Below, piece after piece: positions 15,528 to 23,285 of a DNA stretch of 23,285 nt (position 1 is its first letter; the number at the start of each line of letters is the position of its first letter). The DNA comes from a virus, in IMG/VR virus record IMGVR_UViG_3300032282_001040, positions 1-23,285 of that record; one strand, 5' to 3'. Under the pieces are notes generated by a model. It was not told the DNA's origin. It did no database searches and was given only the letters and a program-made list of their open reading frames with translations. The position numbers and the translations under genes are program-made.

Positions 15528-17159
15528 ATGGATGACGGATACCTTGGTAATGCTAGGCTCAAAAGAACGGGCACTGAACTATCCTATACTGAAGAACAAG
15601 TATTAGAAATTGCAAAGTGTGCAGATGATCCTGTATACTTCATTAAAACTTACGTCAAGATTGTCAACGTTGACCGTGGCCTTATTCCATTTGATATGTG
15701 GAATTTTCAAGAGGACATGGTACGTACCTTTCATGAGAATCGTTTTACCATTGCTAAGATGCCTCGACAAGTTGGTAAAACAACCACAACTGTTGGTTAC
15801 ATGCTTTGGGCAGCAATCTTTAATGAAGAATATACAATCGGTATTCTTGCTAACAAAGGACAGTTGGCACGTGACATTCTAAGTCGTATTCAAAAAGCAT
15901 ATGAATACTTGCCTCAGTGGCTCCAACAAGGTATCATGACATGGAACAAAGGTTCTTTAGAGTTAGAGAACGGTTCCAAGATATTTGCGTATGCAACATC
16001 AGCAGCAGGTGTTCGTGGTGGTACATATAACTTAATCTTCCTTGATGAGTTTGCGTTCGTTCCACACAACATGGCAGTTGAGTTCTTTACGTCAACGTAT
16101 CCTGTTATCTCTTCTGGTCAAACATCTAAAGTAATTATTGTTTCAACTCCTAATGGATTGAATCTATTTTACAAGATGTGGACAGATGCTATTGAACACC
16201 GTTCCACATATAAGACAGTTGAAGTTCACTGGTCACAAGTACCAGGCCGTGATGCCAAATGGAAAGAAGAAACGATACGGAACACTTCTGAAGAACAGTT
16301 CCGACAAGAGTTTGAAACAGAGTTTATTGGTTCGAATGCAACACTCATTTCTGGTGCAAAACTCAGATCATTAGCATTCCATGAACCTATAGGTGTGGAA
16401 GATAACCTTTACATCTATGAACAACCTATACCTGGTCATCTATACATTGCCACGGTAGACTGTTCGGAAGGTGTGAACATGGACTATTCTACCATTAATG
16501 TTCTTGATGCCACACAGGCACCATATAAACAAGTTGCACGATACCGAAACAATAAACTACCACTGTTGTTCTTTCCGACAGTCATTTATTCTATAGCAAA
16601 ACGGTACAATGAAGCATTCGTTTTGGTAGAAACTAACAATATTGGTCAGCAAGTGGTAGACATTCTTCACTATGACCTAGAGTATGAGAACATATACAAG
16701 ACCGAACAGCACCACATTAAAGGCCAGTCCATCTCTTCTGGATTTAAAAGATCAACTTCGTTTGGTATTAAGACTACCAAGTCAGTCAAAAAGATTGGTT
16801 GTGCCAACTTAAAAACTCTGGTAGAGAACGATAAGTTGATTATTAATGACTTTGACACCATCAATGAGATGAATACCTTTGTCCGTGTAAGGGATTCTTA
16901 TGCTGCCGAAGAAGGCAGCAATGATGATATTGTAATGGGATTGGTATTGTTTTCTTGGTTGACAGCACAGTCTTTCTTCAAAGATTCTACCAATATTGAC
17001 ATCCGTAAGATGATGTTGGACGAACAGAATATGTTGATTGATGAGACCATGACTCCATTTGGATTTATAGAGAATGGGTTGCAGGAAGAAGTTGAGGATG
17101 ATGGTGATGACCGCTGGCACTTTGCTGAAAAGCGAGGGTTTCCAATGTCAAGGTTGTAA
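15528..17159 (+). CDS. 17: Terminase large subunit (T4 gp17-like)
   Basis: 543 aa (T4 gp17 is 610). The N-terminal ATPase has Walker A PRQVGKTT at residues 79-86 and Walker B NLIFLDEFAF with D173 and catalytic E174, followed by the coupling motif VSTPNGLN. The C-terminal RNase H-like nuclease shows DCSEG (D311), VETNN (E368) and NDD (D466/D467), corresponding to the acidic triad of T4 gp17. The protein packages DNA through the portal and cuts the concatemer. It starts 3 bases after the Dps-like gene. The ribosome site is weak (GAGAAG further upstream), so coupling may matter. The shorter length is mostly at the N-terminus. Confidence 0.95.
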   Translation: MDDGYLGNARLKRTGTELSYTEEQVLEIAKCADDPVYFIKTYVKIVNVDRGLIPFDMWNFQEDMVRTFHENRFTIAKMPRQVGKTTTTVGYMLWAAIFNEEYTIGILANKGQLARDILSRIQKAYEYLPQWLQQGIMTWNKGSLELENGSKIFAYATSAAGVRGGTYNLIFLDEFAFVPHNMAVEFFTSTYPVISSGQTSKVIIVSTPNGLNLFYKMWTDAIEHRSTYKTVEVHWSQVPGRDAKWKEETIRNTSEEQFRQEFETEFIGSNATLISGAKLRSLAFHEPIGVEDNLYIYEQPIPGHLYIATVDCSEGVNMDYSTINVLDATQAPYKQVARYRNNKLPLLFFPTVIYSIAKRYNEAFVLVETNNIGQQVVDILHYDLEYENIYKTEQHHIKGQSISSGFKRSTSFGIKTTKSVKKIGCANLKTLVENDKLIINDFDTINEMNTFVRVRDSYAAEEGSNDDIVMGLVLFSWLTAQSFFKDSTNIDIRKMMLDEQNMLIDETMTPFGFIENGLQEEVEDDGDDRWHFAEKRGFPMSRL

Positions 17160-17162
17160 AAA

Positions 17163-17170
17163 ACTAAATA
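17163..17170 (+). promoter_or_regulatory. Late-promoter-like box ACTAAATA before the sheath gene
   Basis: ACTAAATA lies in the 55-base gap between gp17 and gp18, 44 bases before the sheath ATG, with a strong AAAGGAGAAA ribosome site at 17201-17210. The placement before a highly expressed structural gene, and the same ACTAAATAG at 1883, support a late promoter. Confidence 0.55.
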
Positions 17171-17214
17171 GACTATCAAAGACAATTGACCCAAACAATT
17201 AAAGGAGAAATCCA

Positions 17215-18912
17215 ATGGCATTTCAATTATCACCCGGAGTAAATGTATCAGAGATCGATCTGACTACAGTTATTCCTTCCGTTGCCACCTCTATTGGTGC
17301 TTTCGTAGGACCTTTTGCTTGGGGACCATGCGGTGAAGTTACAACTATTTCGGATGAAACACGCTTAGTAAGCAGATTCGATAAACCAGACTCAACAAAT
17401 TATGAATATTGGTTCTCAGCAGCAAATTTTCTTGCATACGGAAACAACTTAAAAGTCGTTCGTGCATTTTCAACAGTAGACACAAGAAACGCCACAGCAA
17501 ATGGCACAGCAGTTCTGATTAGAAATCAAGATGATTGGACAGCAAATCAACAAGGTAACGCAGATGGTTCCTTTGGTGGTTGGGCTGCTCGTTATCCTGG
17601 TGAACTAGGCAACTCATTAAAAGTATCTATTGCTGACGGCAATACATATACTGGCTGGGCATATGCTTCTCAGTTCACTGCAAAACCAAATACATCATCT
17701 TATGTGTTCAATAAGAGCGGTTTAACTTCAAACGATGAAGTGCATATCGTAGTTGTTGATGAAGATGGTATGTTCTCTGGTCAATCAGGAACAGTTTTGG
17801 AAAAATACGCATTTGTTTCTAAAGCATCCGATGCAAAAGATGATTCTGGCAATTCAAATTACTATAAAAATGTAATTGCTGCACAATCACAATATATTCA
17901 TTGGGTATCACATCCTGCGACTGCTAACATGTCGTCTGGTACATCCTGGGGTACAGCAGCAAATGTTTCAGTGTTCAAATCACTGACAGCAGCACAAACC
18001 GCATCACTTGCAGCAGGTACAGTTGGTACAGTAAGCACAGCAAATGTTACCGTTGGTTGGGATCAGTTTAAAAATGCCGAGTCGGTTGATATCTCTTTAG
18101 CAGTTACTGGTACAGGCGATTCAACTATTGCCACTTATGTTATCAGCAACATTGCAGAAGGTCGTAAAGATTGTGTAGCATTCATTTCGCCACCTAAATC
18201 TAACGTTGTTAATAATCCAGGTAACGAAGCATCGGCAGTTACTACATGGCGTAATGCATTGACTTCAACTTCTTATGCAGTTGTTGACTCTGGTTACAAA
18301 TACCAGTACGACAAATATGCTGATCTATATCGTTGGATTCCACTGAACGGTGACATTGCTGGTCTATGTGCTCGTACAGATAATGAACGTGATCCTTGGT
18401 TCTCACCAGGTGGTTTGAATCGTGGTGTAATTAAAAATGTAGTTAAACTTGCTTGGAATCCAACTAAAACTGATCGTGACACACTGTATAATGCAGGTGT
18501 TAATCCAGTTGTTTCGTTCCCAGGCGATGGTACAATTCTATTTGGCGATAAAACAATGTTGTCGAAACCAAGTGCATTTGATCGCATCAATGTTCGTCGT
18601 TTGTTTATTGTACTTGAAAAAGCAATTAGTCGTGCAGCACGTTTCTCGTTGTTTGAATTTAATGACCAGTTCACACGTGCTCAGTTTGTGGCAATCGTTG
18701 AACCATTCCTGCGTGATGTACAAGGTCGTCGTGGTATCACTGACTTCCGTGTAGTCTGCGATGAAACAAACAATACTGGACAAGTTATTGATTCCAATCA
18801 GTTTGTTGGTGACATTTATATTAAACCAGCACGTTCTATCAACTTCATTCAATTGAACTTTGTCGCCGTTCGTACAGGCGTATCGTTTAATGAAGTTGTA
18901 GGATCGGTCTAA
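17215..18912 (+). CDS. 18: Contractile tail sheath protein (T4 gp18-like)
   Basis: 565 aa (T4 gp18 is 659). The N-terminus (LSPGVNVSEIDLTTVIPSVA, then IGAFVGPFAWGPCGE) and the C-terminal QLNFVAVRTGVSFNEV are sheath signatures. The conserved inner core includes PWFSPGGLNRGVI and a KTMLSKPSAFDRINVRRLFI segment near 440-465. The shorter length probably reflects smaller outer domains. The sheath contracts to drive the tube into the host. It has the strongest ribosome site in the window. Next comes the tube gene, as in T4. Confidence 0.95.
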   Translation: MAFQLSPGVNVSEIDLTTVIPSVATSIGAFVGPFAWGPCGEVTTISDETRLVSRFDKPDSTNYEYWFSAANFLAYGNNLKVVRAFSTVDTRNATANGTAVLIRNQDDWTANQQGNADGSFGGWAARYPGELGNSLKVSIADGNTYTGWAYASQFTAKPNTSSYVFNKSGLTSNDEVHIVVVDEDGMFSGQSGTVLEKYAFVSKASDAKDDSGNSNYYKNVIAAQSQYIHWVSHPATANMSSGTSWGTAANVSVFKSLTAAQTASLAAGTVGTVSTANVTVGWDQFKNAESVDISLAVTGTGDSTIATYVISNIAEGRKDCVAFISPPKSNVVNNPGNEASAVTTWRNALTSTSYAVVDSGYKYQYDKYADLYRWIPLNGDIAGLCARTDNERDPWFSPGGLNRGVIKNVVKLAWNPTKTDRDTLYNAGVNPVVSFPGDGTILFGDKTMLSKPSAFDRINVRRLFIVLEKAISRAARFSLFEFNDQFTRAQFVAIVEPFLRDVQGRRGITDFRVVCDETNNTGQVIDSNQFVGDIYIKPARSINFIQLNFVAVRTGVSFNEVVGSV

Positions 18913-18915
18913 ATA
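18908..18915 (+). promoter_or_regulatory. Late-promoter-like box TCTAAATA before the tube gene
   Basis: TCTAAATAAG overlaps the sheath stop codon, 20 bases before the tube ATG, followed by AACAGGAGAA at 18921-18930. The transcript leader would be only about 14 bases, still including the ribosome site. Confidence 0.45.
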
Positions 18916-18935
18916 AGAGAAACAGGAGAAAATAA

Positions 18936-19481
18936 ATGGCATTTAATGTAAATCAGTTCCGTTCACAGTTACAAGGTGACGGTGCCCGCCCAAATCTATT
19001 TGAGGTAAGTATGCCGTTTCCTGCGTTCTCATTACCAGGAAACGCACAAACTAAATTAACGTTCATGTGTAAGACAGCGCAACTTCCAGGAGCAACTCTG
19101 GGTGTTGTGCCTATGACATATTTTGGACGTGAGTTGAAGTTTGTAGGTAATCGTTCATTTGCAGACTGGTCAATCACCATTATCAATGATGAGGACTTTG
19201 TGGTACGTAATGCATTCGAACGTTGGATGAATGGCATCAATAGCCACAATCTAAACGTCCGTAATCCAATTGCAGGTACACCACTTGGTTACACTGTTGA
19301 TGGTGAAGTTACTCAGTTCGGCAAAAAAGGCGATAACCTTAAGAAGTATAAATTTGTAGGACTGTTCCCTACCGACATCTCAGCGATTGATGTTGATTGG
19401 GGTTCAAATGATGCAATTGAAGAATTCTCTGTTACTCTGACCTACCAGTGGTGGGAATCAGTAGCAGATGGCGTGATCTAA
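18936..19481 (+). CDS. 19: Tail tube protein (T4 gp19-like)
   Basis: 181 aa (T4 gp19 is 163). The start is supported by AGGAGA 6-11 bases upstream. Family features are FRSQLQGDGARPNLFEVSMP, the CKTAQLPGATLGVVPMTYFG stretch, and FERWMNGINSHN. Hexameric rings of this protein form the inner tail tube. It is followed by a strong terminator-like hairpin, which would separate the sheath and tube transcripts from the portal and head genes. Confidence 0.94.
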   Translation: MAFNVNQFRSQLQGDGARPNLFEVSMPFPAFSLPGNAQTKLTFMCKTAQLPGATLGVVPMTYFGRELKFVGNRSFADWSITIINDEDFVVRNAFERWMNGINSHNLNVRNPIAGTPLGYTVDGEVTQFGKKGDNLKKYKFVGLFPTDISAIDVDWGSNDAIEEFSVTLTYQWWESVADGVI

Positions 19482-19482
19482 G

Positions 19483-19506
19483 AGTAGGGGATTTCCCCCT
19501 ACTTTT
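19483..19506 (+). terminator. Rho-independent terminator after gp19
   Basis: AGTAGGGG (19483-19490), loop ATTTC, CCCCTACT (19496-19503), then a short T run. The 8-bp stem is perfect with four G-C pairs. It begins 2 bases after the gp19 stop and ends about 20 bases before the portal gene start. Confidence 0.8.
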
Positions 19507-19526
19507 ATCTATAGGATGAAAGATTA

Positions 19527-21194
19527 ATGGCAATAAAATTATTCGGCTTTACTTTAGGCTCAAAAGATGTCGTTCAGCCAGAAAAACCTGAACAGGCATC
19601 TTTTGCCTTGCCTACTGCTGCTATCGATGACGGTGCAGTTACCGTTACTCAAAATGCATACTATGGTACGTATGTTGACTTAGAAGGTTCAGTTCGTAAT
19701 GAGATTGAACTTATCACACGTTACCGTGAGATGTCCAATCATCCAGAATTGGATATGGCAATCGATGAGATTGTCAACGAAGCAATCTCCCATGATGAAG
19801 CAGGTAAAGTTTGTGATATCGTAATGGATAATCTCAAACAACCTGAATCAATCAAAAAGAAAATCAATGAAGAGTTCCAAAACATCTTGAAGATGTTAAA
19901 CTTTTCTAATCTTGCAGATGACTTATTCAAACGTTGGTACATTGATGGTAGATTATTTTACCACGTTGTTGTCAATGATAAGAATCCAAAAGAAGGTATA
20001 CAAGAACTAAGATACATTGATCCACGTAAGATTCGTAAAGTCCGTGAGATTAAAAAAGATCGTGATCCTAAAACAGGTGCATCGATTATTGTATCTACCG
20101 CAGAGTATTATGTCTACAATGATAAAGGACAGACCACTCAAACATTTACATCAAATGTAGGTCAAGGCATTCGTATTGCACCAGATTCAATCATCAATGT
20201 GAACTCTGGTTTGATGGATGCAAAGAATACATTTGTTATTTCATTTCTACATAAGGCAATCAAACCACTCAATCAACTTAGAATGATTGAAGATGCGATT
20301 GTTATCTATCGTATTAGTCGTGCACCTGAGCGCCGTATATTCTACATCGACGTTGGTAACTTACCACGTGGTAAAGCAGAACAGTATCTCCGTGATGTTA
20401 TGGTCAAGTATCGTAACAAGATGGTCTATGATGCTAACACCGGTGAACTCCGTGATGAACGTAAACACATGTCAATGCTTGAAGATTTCTGGTTGCCTCG
20501 CCGTGAAGGCGGTAAAGGTACAGAGATTACTACATTACCAGCAGGTCAAAACCTAGGTGAATTGGAAGATGTTAAATACTTCCAGAAGAAACTACTCCAA
20601 TGTTTGAATGTACCATATTCACGCCTTGAAGAGAACGGCGGTGGTTTTGCTGGCATGGGTCGTTCACAAGAAGTTACCCGTGATGAATTAAAGTTTGCCA
20701 AGTTTGTTACCAGACTTCGTAACAAGTTTACACAACTGTTTGATCATGCACTGCGTACTCAATTGGTACTCAAAGGTATTTGTACATCGGAAGAGTGGGA
20801 AGATTTCAAAGAAGATATCTACTATGACTTCCAGAAAGACAACAACTTTACTGAGATGCGAGCCTCAGAGTTGTTGCAGAATCGTTTACAGATGTTGCAA
20901 TTGGTTGATCCATATATCGGTAGGTACTTCTCTAATCACTACATTAAGAATAAGATTCTAATGATGACAGATGAAGAGATTGAGGAAATGGATAAACAAC
21001 TCGCAGAAGAAAAAGATACATTACCTGATGACATGCAAGGTCCAGTAATGAATCAACCTCCTGGTGAAGATCCTAATGAGTTCCCACCAGAAGATAACAC
21101 TACAGAAAATACCGAAGAAGAGGAGTCATTGACGCCTGGTCTTGACAAAGAGGTAGATAAGTCTGTAGTGAGTATAAATACTAAACGCAAATAG
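19527..21194 (+). CDS. 20: Portal vertex protein (T4 gp20-like)
   Basis: 555 aa (T4 gp20 is 524). AGGA at 19513-19516 precedes the start. Signatures are YREMSNHPELDMAIDEIVNE (near residue 70), YRISRAPERRIFYIDVGNLP (near 261) and PAGQNLGELEDVKYFQKKLL (near 338). The C-terminal 50 residues are acidic and Pro-rich. The protein is a dodecameric ring through which gp17 pumps DNA, and it nucleates prohead assembly. A perfect TATAAATA lies inside its last codons, serving the next gene. Confidence 0.95.
   Translation: MAIKLFGFTLGSKDVVQPEKPEQASFALPTAAIDDGAVTVTQNAYYGTYVDLEGSVRNEIELITRYREMSNHPELDMAIDEIVNEAISHDEAGKVCDIVMDNLKQPESIKKKINEEFQNILKMLNFSNLADDLFKRWYIDGRLFYHVVVNDKNPKEGIQELRYIDPRKIRKVREIKKDRDPKTGASIIVSTAEYYVYNDKGQTTQTFTSNVGQGIRIAPDSIINVNSGLMDAKNTFVISFLHKAIKPLNQLRMIEDAIVIYRISRAPERRIFYIDVGNLPRGKAEQYLRDVMVKYRNKMVYDANTGELRDERKHMSMLEDFWLPRREGGKGTEITTLPAGQNLGELEDVKYFQKKLLQCLNVPYSRLEENGGGFAGMGRSQEVTRDELKFAKFVTRLRNKFTQLFDHALRTQLVLKGICTSEEWEDFKEDIYYDFQKDNNFTEMRASELLQNRLQMLQLVDPYIGRYFSNHYIKNKILMMTDEEIEEMDKQLAEEKDTLPDDMQGPVMNQPPGEDPNEFPPEDNTTENTEEEESLTPGLDKEVDKSVVSINTKRK
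21173..21180 (+). promoter_or_regulatory. Exact T4-type late promoter TATAAATA before gp67
   Basis: This 8-base match to the T4 late consensus lies within the end of gp20, 22 bases before the gp67 ATG, with an AGGAG ribosome site at 21193-21197. It would drive the prohead core and protease genes independently of the portal. Confidence 0.6.
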
Positions 21195-21202
21195 GAGTCG
21201 TT

Positions 21203-21418
21203 ATGGATATACAAGACATAATCAACAATATCGCAGCAGGTGAAAACATTGCTGCAAGGGACGGACTGGAAGATGCCTTATCAGCGAAAGCGTTCGATGC
21301 GTTGCAGGGTCGCAAACAAGAAATCGCTGCAACTCTTTATGCTGGGCAAGAAGAGCATCCAGAAGAAGTTGCAGACGATGAAGAAGAAGAAGAAACAGAA
21401 GAAGTAGCGGAAGAATGA
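21203..21418 (+). CDS. 67: Prohead core protein (T4 gp67-like)
   Basis: 71 aa (T4 gp67 is 80). It has a helical N-terminal half (DIINNIAAGENIAARDGLED...QEIAATLYAGQ) and a strongly acidic tail (EEVADDEEEEETEEVAEE). This is the same design as T4 gp67, and the position right after the portal gene also matches. In T4 this protein is part of the internal scaffold, needed for head shape, and is degraded by gp21. The stop overlaps the next start (ATGA). Confidence 0.8.
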   Translation: MDIQDIINNIAAGENIAARDGLEDALSAKAFDALQGRKQEIAATLYAGQEEHPEEVADDEEEEETEEVAEE

Positions 21419-22098
21419 AATCTTTATTAGACTTTAAAACTATTACTGAGGAAGAGAAGAAAGACTATTCAAAGTTTGATGCTCTTGTTCGTGCAGGTTT
21501 AGCAAACAAAGCACAGATGCAACGTATCCATAAGATACTGGATAAGATGGGCGACGAACGTCCAACATTTAATCCTGCTGACCGTGCCATATTGCAGAAC
21601 TTGTTTAACAAAATGGTAGATTTAATTTCTAATAACAAACAGATTTATTCTAAAGCAAAACAAGCGGTGCGTGAAGAGTTAGAAGAAGGTACACGAATGG
21701 ATTCTCCACTTGTGCCAGTACCACCAATCATTTTGGTAATTAAACGCAAAGCGGTAAGACTGTATCCAGATGGTACACGTATTGCTCTTTATTATAATGA
21801 TAAAATGAAACGATACTTTAGTGTGCCCTTTGGTACACCTGCTGCCGATATTGCCGGTATACAAGCAGAAAGTTTTATTGATGAACTAAGAGCAACCGTT
21901 AATTTAACTGAAGAGACTACATTAGAATTGCAAGATGGTAGTCAAGTAGAACTTGATGTTTTGATGGTTAATCGTATAGTTTATGCTTATGATGGGTTAA
22001 AAGAAGAGAACAAAGAAAAGTTTATAGACTTACTAACAAGTTCCGAAGAAAGTTTTGACAAGACATATGAGTTTTGTAGATCACATTATTCAATCTAA
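21415..22098 (+). CDS. Probable prohead core/scaffold-associated protein
   Basis: 227 aa, starting inside the gp67 stop. It has two parts. The N-terminal 91 residues are helical and charged (FDALVRAGLANKAQMQRIHK, then NPADRAILQNLFNKMVDLIS) and resemble a protein I associate with the prohead core region of aquatic T4-like phages. The C-terminal 130 residues form a separate alpha/beta domain (KAVRLYPDGTRIALYYNDKM, then KRYFSVPFGTPA). The junction carries LEE|G at residues 89-92, matching the L-x-E cleavage preference known for T4 gp21. The role is inferred from context; no T4 homologue was identified. Confidence 0.55.
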   Translation: MKSLLDFKTITEEEKKDYSKFDALVRAGLANKAQMQRIHKILDKMGDERPTFNPADRAILQNLFNKMVDLISNNKQIYSKAKQAVREELEEGTRMDSPLVPVPPIILVIKRKAVRLYPDGTRIALYYNDKMKRYFSVPFGTPAADIAGIQAESFIDELRATVNLTEETTLELQDGSQVELDVLMVNRIVYAYDGLKEENKEKFIDLLTSSEESFDKTYEFCRSHYSI

Positions 22099-22522
22099 AC
22101 TAGATGAAGCCCGTGAGGCCATCTTCGCACGTTTAGATGAACTTGTTGCTCAGAAGTTAGAAGAAGCAAAACCATTTGTTGTCGATGCTATATTTGAAGA
22201 AGTAGAATGGGAAGAATTGGATGAAGCAACTAAGAAACGTAATCCAAACATTCAAAAAATGGGTCGTGTATTAAAGATTCGTCGCCGTATTCGTCGCAAC
22301 AAAAAAGGTAGAATTATAGTACAACGAAATGTTCGCAAGTCGGGCATTAAAGGTTATAGATTGGCAGGTAATAGTGTACGTAAGATACCTGCCACAGTAA
22401 GAATAGCAAAAGCACGAAAACTAAAACGTTCGTGGAAAACAACCAGAAGGTCAAAACTTAGGCGCACTTTGATGAAGAGAAAAATGTCAATGCGTAGAAG
22501 ATCATCTATAGGACTAAAGTAA
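22067..22522 (+). CDS. Acidic-then-basic head protein, possible gp68-like core component
   Basis: 151 aa from the ATG at 22067, overlapping the previous gene by 32 bases. An in-frame TTG at 22055 would add four residues, but the ATG reading MSFVDHIIQSKLDEAREAIF is more natural. Residues 1-53 are an acidic amphipathic helix region with L-x-E sites at 12-14, 23-25, 31-33 and 51-53. Residues 54-151 are extremely rich in Lys and Arg (RRRIRRNKKGR, KARKLKRSW, RRSKLRR, MRRRSS). Position between gp67 and gp21 fits gp68 of T4, but I cannot confirm homology. The basic half could bind packaged DNA or the acidic core. Confidence 0.6.
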   Translation: MSFVDHIIQSKLDEAREAIFARLDELVAQKLEEAKPFVVDAIFEEVEWEELDEATKKRNPNIQKMGRVLKIRRRIRRNKKGRIIVQRNVRKSGIKGYRLAGNSVRKIPATVRIAKARKLKRSWKTTRRSKLRRTLMKRKMSMRRRSSIGLK

Positions 22523-22523
22523 A

Positions 22524-22886
22524 ATGGGAATCGAATATAACAATACGTTAAGAGGTACATCAGTAATCAGGATCAATGATCCTGGTACATACTATATTAA
22601 TCTTACCGATTTGAGGGCAAATGCTTACACTGAAAATGTCTCGTCGTTTGATATCAAGCGTGTGCTTTGGTCGACAAACGGCAACATCCTTATTACTAGA
22701 AACAGTATTCCACTTTTGAGTTTACACAACTCAAGTGAATTACGTTTTGATGATTTGGGCTATTCACTTGCAAATAATAATACATCAAATGTAACCATTA
22801 CAATTAATACTGGTGGTACTTTGGTTTTGGAAACTTCAAAAGTTGCAACTTATAACGTTGATCCATACACAGGATATCCAATCTAA
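22524..22886 (+). CDS. Unrecognised small beta-rich protein before the prohead protease
   Basis: 120 aa, beginning 1 base after the previous stop, with its own stop overlapping the gp21 start (TAATG). The sequence is rich in Asn, Thr, Ser, Leu and Ile with alternating hydrophobic residues (GTYYINLTDLRANAY, NVTITINTGGTLVLE), suggesting an all-beta fold. It has no cysteine, signal peptide or membrane segment. T4 has no gene of this kind here as far as I know. Context suggests a head or virion component. It is conserved in frame and coupled, so likely real. Confidence 0.6.
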   Translation: MGIEYNNTLRGTSVIRINDPGTYYINLTDLRANAYTENVSSFDIKRVLWSTNGNILITRNSIPLLSLHNSSELRFDDLGYSLANNNTSNVTITINTGGTLVLETSKVATYNVDPYTGYPI

Positions 22887-23285
22887 TGAAACTAATTAAA
22901 GAACATATAGAAGAGGTAAAGTATCTTACCGAGACCACGGAAAGTGGCAAAAAGAACATGTACATTGAAGGTCGTTTTCTGGTTGGCGATGAAGTCAATC
23001 GTAACAATCGCATGTACAAAATGGATACACTTCGTCAAGAAGTTGCTCGATATACCAAAGATTACATTGATACTAATCGTGCTCTTGGTGAACTTGGACA
23101 TCCAGATACACCATCGTTGAATTTGGAACGTGTGTCACATAAGATTGTAAGTCTTGTAGAAGATGGTAATACTTTCCGTGGTAAAGCACTCGTACTGGAG
23201 ACACCATATGGACAGATCGTCAAGAATTTTATTGATTCAGGTGTCAACCTTGGCGTATCTAGTCGTGCTATGGGTTCTGTTGTCA
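22886..23285 (+). CDS. 21: Prohead core protease (T4 gp21-like), C-terminus cut by window edge
   Basis: 133 residues are visible and run off the right end (T4 gp21 is 212 aa). MYIEGRFLVGDEVNRNNRMY is the family N-terminus. LGELGHPD carries the catalytic His (H72), and GVSSRAMG carries the catalytic Ser (S125 or S126) of this herpesvirus-assemblin-like serine protease family. It cleaves scaffold and capsid proteins after L/I-x-E during head maturation. It is translationally coupled to the 120-aa gene. The major capsid gene would be expected to follow beyond the window. Confidence 0.92.
   Translation, partial: MKLIKEHIEEVKYLTETTESGKKNMYIEGRFLVGDEVNRNNRMYKMDTLRQEVARYTKDYIDTNRALGELGHPDTPSLNLERVSHKIVSLVEDGNTFRGKALVLETPYGQIVKNFIDSGVNLGVSSRAMGSVV

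Noticed and set aside
17160-17214. Possible tRNA or small RNA in the gp17-gp18 gap
   Set aside because: 55 AT-rich bases with no cloverleaf or stable hairpin; best explained as promoter plus leader.
22055-22066. Upstream TTG start for the basic head protein
   Set aside because: It adds only four residues, and the ATG at 22067 gives a cleaner N-terminus.

Overview
The window is a densely packed, entirely plus-strand late-gene block of a T4-like myovirus (contractile-tailed Caudoviricetes). The order neck gp13, gp14, gp15, small terminase gp16, large terminase gp17, sheath gp18, tube gp19, portal gp20, prohead core gp67, prohead protease gp21 is the classic T4 head/neck/tail order. The fibre-type genes upstream sit where T4 has genes 10-12 and wac. 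Several fibre proteins resemble modules I know from aquatic T4-like phages, including cyanophages and relatives, more than enterobacterial T4. An aquatic bacterial host is therefore likely, but the host cannot be named from this DNA. No tRNA, CRISPR, integrase, reverse transcriptase or insertion sequence was seen.

Region 1 (1-11812) is an adhesin and fibre region. It holds the tail end of a truncated gene, a 449-aa protein with four tandem copies of a beta domain, a 146-aa protein with one more copy, a 1016-aa virion protein, a 216-aa fibre protein, and two parallel cassettes. Each cassette pairs short proteins made of roughly 10-residue repeats with a very large glycine-rich protein (841 and 828 aa, three modules each). 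The two cassettes look like an old duplication. They share a 16-residue C-terminal peptide encoded with only synonymous differences, and they share a similar stop-to-next-start junction.

Region 2 (11836-17159) holds the neck and packaging genes: gp13, gp14, gp15, gp16, then a Dps/ferritin-like gene with all five ferroxidase ligands intact, then gp17. A host-type iron and oxidative-stress gene inserted between the two terminase subunits is the most striking feature here.

Region 3 (17215-22522 and on) holds sheath, tube, a rho-independent terminator, portal, the acidic core protein gp67, two further presumed core or head proteins, an unrecognised 120-aa gene, and the start of the prohead protease gp21, which runs off the right edge.

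Genes are mostly coupled by TAATG or ATGA overlaps. NNTAAATA boxes like the T4 late promoter (TATAAATA) lie at the boundaries before the 1016-aa gene, gp13, gp18, gp19 and gp67, which suggests sigma-gp55-type late transcription. No stretch over 300 bases lacks a gene.
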